Shown here piece by piece: positions 59,280-64,000 of a DNA stretch of 64,000 bases (the first letter of the stretch is position 1; each line of letters opens with the position of its first letter). The stretch lies in contig NC_087063.1 of NCBI RefSeq assembly GCF_963678635.1, positions 27,399,649-27,463,648 on the forward strand, written 5' to 3'. The position numbers and the translations under genes are program-made. Below the pieces are notes generated by a model. It was given only the letters and a program-made list of their open reading frames with translations. It had not been told where the DNA came from and searched no databases. Source of the stretch: Symsagittifera roscoffensis (lineage: Eukaryota > Xenacoelomorpha > Acoela > Convolutidae).

Positions 59280-59515
59280 TGCATGGGCCGAGAACAGTCG
59301 AGACGGTCAAATCATCTCGCTTGGGTTGAGCACATTTTTCTCGGTTGAGCACGGTTGAAGCAGATGTCGCTTGGGTCGAGAACGGTTGAGACTTTTTAGG
59401 TTGATAGTTTGAGCATAATCGAATCTTATCCAAGTTAGGTCAAGACGGTCAAAATGAAGCCAAAATTGGTCGAGACTGTAGAATTATACCTAATTTCACT
59501 CGAGATGAACCAAGC
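59280..59515. repeat. Degenerate minisatellite built on GGTCGAGACGGT/GGTTGAGCACGG
   Basis: About ten imperfect units of 12 to 20 bases with GTCGAGA, GTTGAGC and TCAAGACGGTCAAAAT cores. Strongly diverged. Confidence 0.65.
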
Positions 59516-60079
59516 ATAAAGTAGCCACTTCGACCCGGTTATCAATTGCTCAAAAACCTTCAACTAACAATCAAAAAAATGTATATCATTGTCGAAATCC
59601 TCGGTTTCTTTCAGTCAGGTGAAATATTGAAATATTATGCCCACAATAAAATTCTCAAGCAATTAACATTTTGTTGCAGAAGAAAGCAAATTTTTTTAAG
59701 TTTTTTTTTTTCATTTTTCTGTTTCCAATGAATACCCAATTGAGAAAATTTCATTGTAATTCAGTGTCATTTTAAACAATTACGGCTTGTTTTTATTTGA
59801 AAACACCTGAAAAAGTGTTCATTTACTGTGCTTAGACCCACAGAAACGGATGATTTGCTGAAACCTAGAAATAAAATAAAGAAAAAAACTTGAAAAGGTG
59901 ATGAGAAAAAACTTTCAAAAGTCCCCCATTTTTGAGGTAAAACAGATATAACAACCTTTCTTAACGACATCTCCTCAAACAATTTAAGATATTTTTTATC
60001 ATAATTTCAGTTGGAGATATTGATGAAAATTTTTATTGACAAACTTGATATATGGAGAACAAATCCTGATCTAGTACGG

Positions 60080-60345
60080 GTGCTGAGAGCCGAGCGGCCC
60101 TGGTGCAGAGGTGTTTCAGGACTGAAAGGATCTGCTGCAGAGTTGAGTCACATCTGATTCTTGTCTGAACAGAACTGATTAAGACCTGGTTCAGATCTGC
60201 TCATATCTGCTTTAAAAAAGATTATCAAAGCTGATGCAGTACTGCATCAGAACTGATCAGACTAAATTCAGACATGCTGTCGTTTGGCGCAGACACATAG
60301 AATCAGTGATTAAACTCTGAGCAGATCTGATGGTTCTGTGTATTT
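60080..60345. repeat. Degenerate minisatellite built on CAGAACTGAT/CAGATCTGCT
   Basis: Units near 10 to 12 bases recur on both orientations (TTCAGATCTGCTCATATCTG, CATCAGAACTGATCAGAC). It contains a perfect 20-base palindrome CTGATGCAGTACTGCATCAG at 60231-60250. Confidence 0.7.
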
Positions 60346-61778
60346 TCAGTGCGGCTAAAGTGTTTTTTGAACTCCATATAGGCTCTAGTTCGTGGTTTGG
60401 CAAAAAAACGTTTATTAATCATTTTGAACTGTAATTTTTTCAAATTCAATGCATCTTGATTTTTTCATAGATTTTTGTGAAATATTAAAAATTGCAAAAA
60501 AGACTTTTTTTTTGGCTGTCGGCTAGATTTTTTTTACTCTCGCGTCTTCGTTCTTGAGCCGAGTCTTTTTTATAACAAGGATAAAAATAGTTTTCTTTTC
60601 TGGCCTTGAAATGTTTCGAGATCTTCTATCGTTTTAAAAGTACCTGAGTTGAGACGTCTGTGCAAAACAATTGCTCATTATCTGAATCAAAAAACATACA
60701 TCAAAATGATGATTGATTGATTTTTAAGCTCGAGTAATCGCCGTCCAGACTATGTCATAACATAAAAAATGGCGGGTTTGCAAAAAGTAACTATCGCAAA
60801 TTGGCCATTTTTGAATTGTCATAACTTTATTTAAAAAACTTGCTGTTTCTAAGAAATATTTTTCTTAGAAAGTTTTTTGAAGTTATTTTTTTTGGGAGGG
60901 GTGCAAAAGTCACACCATGTACAAATGTAATTTTTTTTGTTCAAAAGCCGGAACAAAAATTATTTTTTTTCTAAAAAATTTGATTAGTGTTCTGGAAACA
61001 GTTCAAAACAATTAATCTTCATACAAATTGATATTTATCACTGTGAAATTTTTGTATCTAATCAATCATGATTCATCAATAAATTGTAAAGCTGAAACTA
61101 TTCATAGTTTCAGCCTGAGAAAATAGAAAACAGATTGAAAACAGGTGCCTTCTTCTCTCCTCTGACCTCGAAAGAATACTAGTATATACTAGATCTATCG
61201 ATACTAGGAAATATAAGAGTAAGATTAGCGTTGGTATTAGACTCAGAAGTTGCAGGAATCTATCCGGCCGAAAATGGGTTAGTATGACGAACAGACGGTG
61301 TACCTTATCTGAAATTACTCTAGGGGAAAGCTACCTCTGGCTTAAACTCAGTACTTTGATTGCCAAATCTATCATGCTAAAAACCACAATCGTATGAAAG
61401 GTTTTCATAGTTTCGCGGAAATCTGCCACGTTAGTGTTTTCAAAACGAAATATACATCAAAATTTTTTCAAAATGATATTTAATTTAAAAAAATACAATT
61501 CTAATTATTCGTCCATTAGACATTAACATGGAATTTAAAACACACTACTGAAAATGGATAATGAAAATGATTACATCTTTGTTAACTTCGGAAGTAATGA
61601 TTTTTCTCAAGTCATGCTATTAATGATCACTAAATTGTCCTGAAATTGTCTTTTGAGAAAGAACCGAAATGCTAAAAGTGAAATCAATAACAAAAAAAAA
61701 CAAGCAAAATCAAGATTCAAAAATGGTTTTTGAAACAAAATATAGATTTTCTTTGATAGCTTCTGATTTTGAAATGAT
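60346..61778. other. AT-rich stretch downstream of the GPCR gene
   Basis: No gene is seen. GCTGAAACTAT-TC-ATAGTTTCAGC at 61091-61114 is a perfect 11-bp stem with a two-base loop. The 3' UTR of the GPCR gene presumably lies in the right part of this stretch, but no clear AATAAA on the minus strand was fixed. Confidence 0.45.
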
Positions 61779-62531
61779 TTATATTAAGCAATCATTGGAT
61801 GTCGTAGCAATATGACTGTCGGATCGTCTGCGCACTGCATTGTTTTGTCTGTAGGTCGACTTTAAAGACTGATCGAAATACATATCTAGATCTGCACCTA
61901 ATGTTAGACTTCTGCTGATTCGCCGCTTTTTCTCAGAAAAAGAGCCCGTAACGTTTTTGTCGGCCGAATCGGGGTTCAAACCCCTGTGAGGAATAAGATG
62001 GATTCCATTTTGATCGCCTGGTTTGACAGCAACTTGTACTCTTCTGTAGACCGGCTCTGGACGCCGTTCGATGTACTGATTTTTAAACTGATGCCAGTGA
62101 AATCCTCGGATCATACCCTGGAGTTCCATGAAAGCCTTTCGATGTGCACCACTGAGCACAAAAACAGCGACTGGGTTCACAGTCGAATGAAAAAAGACGA
62201 GAAACTTGGTTGCGTATCGAATTCGGCTGTCGACTTTTGTCGGCTTGAAGAATAAAAAAGTGTCGTAGACATTTGCAGGAGTAGCGCACAAGAAAAATAG
62301 CAGAACAAGTAGAAGGACCATTTTGGCCACTCGAATCCTCCGAGATTGTAGGACTTGGGTCTGCTGAGGGTTTGCGACAGTAGCGATGACAAATGTCGCT
62401 TGACGAGACAAATGGCGCGCTAGTTTGAAATAGCTGATAGACACTGACACCATTGCAATGACGTAGACAAAAGAGGGTATAAAAAAGAGGAAGTTTGCTT
62501 CAAGGGAGCAGAGTTGCAATCTGTATCCAAC
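61779..62531 (-). CDS. Class A G protein-coupled receptor, last exon (TM5 to C-tail)
   Basis: Rhodopsin-family receptors signal from the plasma membrane through G proteins. The exon begins after an acceptor (TTTTTTTCCAG on the minus strand) in phase 0 with VGYRLQLCSLEANF, which holds the extracellular-loop-2 cysteine. TM5 is FFIPSFVYVIAMVSVSISYF, then a loop with a basic RRIRVAKM, TM6 with VLLLVLLFFLCATPANVYD (CATP for CWxP), and TM7 with FHSTVNPVAVFVLSGAHRKAF (NPVAV for NPxxY). A tail of about 120 residues rich in R, S and N follows, ending TTSNDCLI. About 250 residues are encoded. TM1-TM4 must lie to the right. A donor-like GTAAGT at 62600-62595 would make the preceding intron 69 bases, but the open frame above it does not look like TM4. 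The pattern fits a peptide or amine receptor; the ligand is unknown. Confidence 0.8.
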   Translation of the reverse strand, partial: VGYRLQLCSLEANFLFFIPSFVYVIAMVSVSISYFKLARHLSRQATFVIATVANPQQTQVLQSRRIRVAKMVLLLVLLFFLCATPANVYDTFLFFKPTKVDSRIRYATKFLVFFHSTVNPVAVFVLSGAHRKAFMELQGMIRGFHWHQFKNQYIERRPEPVYRRVQVAVKPGDQNGIHLIPHRGLNPDSADKNVTGSFSEKKRRISRSLTLGADLDMYFDQSLKSTYRQNNAVRRRSDSHIATTSNDCLI

Positions 62532-63015
62532 CTGGAAAAAAACCAATTGCAATTTCGCTGCTACCGTTGCTTGAGGGTGAGGAAAAATCACCCAACTTAC
62601 TAAAAAAAGTTTAAAAACGCATGTATTTTGTAATGAGAGACACAGCAGCGGTTCCCGAAAAGATTTGACCTGCTCGTATCTCAGTTTTTTTCCCTCCTGC
62701 ATGAATCGCGTCTTTTCTGGTCAAAATAGGGCATTTAGTTATTAGGTCCAAAATCTTTAATCTCGGAATATGAAAAAATAAATGAGAATTCGTACCCATG
62801 ATTGGGCCACCTCAAAGATTTTACGAATCATTGTTAAAACGTCAAGTTTAATTTTAACATGGCGTTTATAATTTTAGTTCGAGTCGTATCATTCAAAGAA
62901 ACTCTACCCGGTTTTCTAAGTTGAAGTAAATCATTTTCAAATGTGTTTTCCGGGATAAAGAAAGATCTGAAAACTATAGTGATGCATCTTATTGTGGCAT
63001 GTGTTTCAGTGTAAG
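62532..63015. other. GPCR intron/upstream stretch
   Basis: A frame continuous with the GPCR exon runs to 62702 and another to 62799, but neither shows receptor transmembrane segments. No exon can be assigned. Confidence 0.4.
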
Positions 63016-63425
63016 CAGTAGCCGATTTAGGGATGGGGGATTACTTGAGGGGAAAGGGGGGAATGGACTCCCCCTCAAGGATTCGACCCCCTAACTACCC
63101 AAAGCAATTATAAGACCTTAACATAATTTCGCTGGCTGGCCTTAAATTTTTTCTAAAGGCGCCAATAGTACTATTTTTGAGGGGGTAGCGCGCCAAAAAA
63201 AAAACAATTTTTCGGTCAAAACTGTTAAAAAAGTGACTAAGAACGCTTTTTTGCCTGTTGTTTTTAAAACTTGCCTGTGGCGCAAGAAATTTGACCAAAA
63301 CAGGGTCTTTTTATGGATTTGGGAAAGCTAGGAAAATCAATTTATCCAAAATTAGAAAAAAATTGAAAGCCTTTGAAAATTTTTTAAAAATGCGCCCCCT
63401 CGAGAAAATCCTAGATCCGCCCCTG
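63016..63425 (-). mobile_element. hAT-type MITE, 410 bp, second copy of the 22150 family
   Basis: The right end AAAATCCTAGATCCGCCCCTG is the reverse complement of the left end of the 22150-22369 element (GCGGATCTAGGATTTT). The left end CAGTAGCCGATTTAGGGAT is its partner. Flanks AGTGTAAG (63008-63015) and AATGTAAG (63426-63433) are an 8-bp duplication with one difference. It shares GAGGGGAAAGGGGGGAA and the complement of GGTCGAATCCTTGAGG with the other copy. No coding capacity. Confidence 0.8.
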
Positions 63426-63433
63426 AATGTAAG

Positions 63434-64000
63434 CAAACGCTTAAGTTACAAAAACTTTTTGAAAATAATGCCGACTTTTTGATATTTCCAAAAAGACTGC
63501 AGAAATTTCGAGCCCTTCTTTCACACCTCTCCGTCTCTTTGAAAAAATATGATTTTTAAAAAATTTAAATTGACTTTGGAAAAATTTAAGTGATTTTAGC
63601 CAAAATTGCCATAAATTATTACAAGTGAAAAAAAGTTCAAAAGTGATTTGAAAACGTGTTTCAGGAAAATCGAAAAGTACCTGCATAAATGTCTGTCTAA
63701 AAAAATTGGAGCGTGTGTTTATTTAAGACCCCTGACAAAAAATTAGCGCAAGATTTTGATTTTTGAAATTAGTATGATTAATTTTGCAATATTTTTCTAA
63801 ACTTTTCATAGAATTTCAAACTGAAATAAGCATGACAAAGTTTTTTATGTTGAAGGAACATTGCCAAGATTGCTCATATCATAGCAAAACCTTAAAAATT
63901 CCAACTGACTCTTAAGGATTAGGAAATAAATAATATTTTAACGAGTGATGTAATCTCACAAAAAGAATTGAATTTTTTTTATAAATGTTTTTTTTTTATT
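63434..64000. other. AT-rich right edge, nothing recognised
   Basis: T- and A-runs with short meaningless frames. No gene, RNA or repeat is supported. Confidence 0.5.

Noticed and set aside
62603-62799. Upstream GPCR exon carrying TM4
   Set aside because: A donor-like site exists at its left end, but neither open frame shows a transmembrane segment or receptor motif.
63095-63686. Short frames near the right edge
   Set aside because: They fall in the 63016-63425 MITE or in T/A runs with no protein-like pattern.

Overview
The window is AT-rich, intron-bearing nuclear DNA from an invertebrate metazoan. An Iroquois-class TALE homeobox gene, an EB1 gene, a RER1 gene and a class A GPCR exon place it in animals; I cannot name the phylum from sequence alone. 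EB1 and RER1 each have a 3' splice-acceptor motif a few bases before the start codon, which fits either 5' UTR introns or spliced-leader trans-splicing. Coding genes are sparse, and most of the window is transposon debris, satellite-like repeats and AT-rich unique sequence.

Layout. 1-1560: 3' half of a decayed LINE. 2141-2362: an unidentified coding-like terminal exon. 2880-11851: EB1, two coding exons split by a 7.9-kb intron that holds a decayed ~170-bp tandem satellite, a LINE scrap and a hAT deletion derivative with target-site duplication. 12930-13514: RER1. 13719-15838: a TA-flanked MITE and a Tc1-like element. 17845-19206: a divergent ALDH16A1-like protein without catalytic residues. 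19307-19900: a hAT-type MITE and a 173-bp tandem duplication. 20893-25391: a four-exon Iroquois gene without a visible Iro box. 28845-32185: three minisatellites, with a minus-strand Artemis-like C-terminal exon between them.

33.0-40.4 kb holds a fossil BEL/Pao LTR retrotransposon. 41.5-42.1 kb holds a Gypsy-like scrap. 45.2-57.8 kb is a nest: an LTR retroelement on the minus strand, interrupted by a Copia element, with a 1.45-kb tandem duplication over its left end. 57.8-61.7 kb is AT-rich with two degenerate minisatellites and strong palindromes. 61779-62531 (minus) is the last exon of a class A GPCR whose earlier exons lie beyond the window, followed by a hAT-type MITE at 63016-63425.

The host genes serve unrelated roles (microtubule plus ends, ER retrieval, a pseudo-dehydrogenase, patterning, DNA repair, signalling), and I see no shared pathway. 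I did not find a convincing new defence or genetic system. The most unusual items are the ALDH16-like pseudoenzyme, the Iroquois protein with a short tail, the layered DNA-transposon families with readable ends, and the nested LTR elements. All matches are by eye; no database search or alignment program was run.
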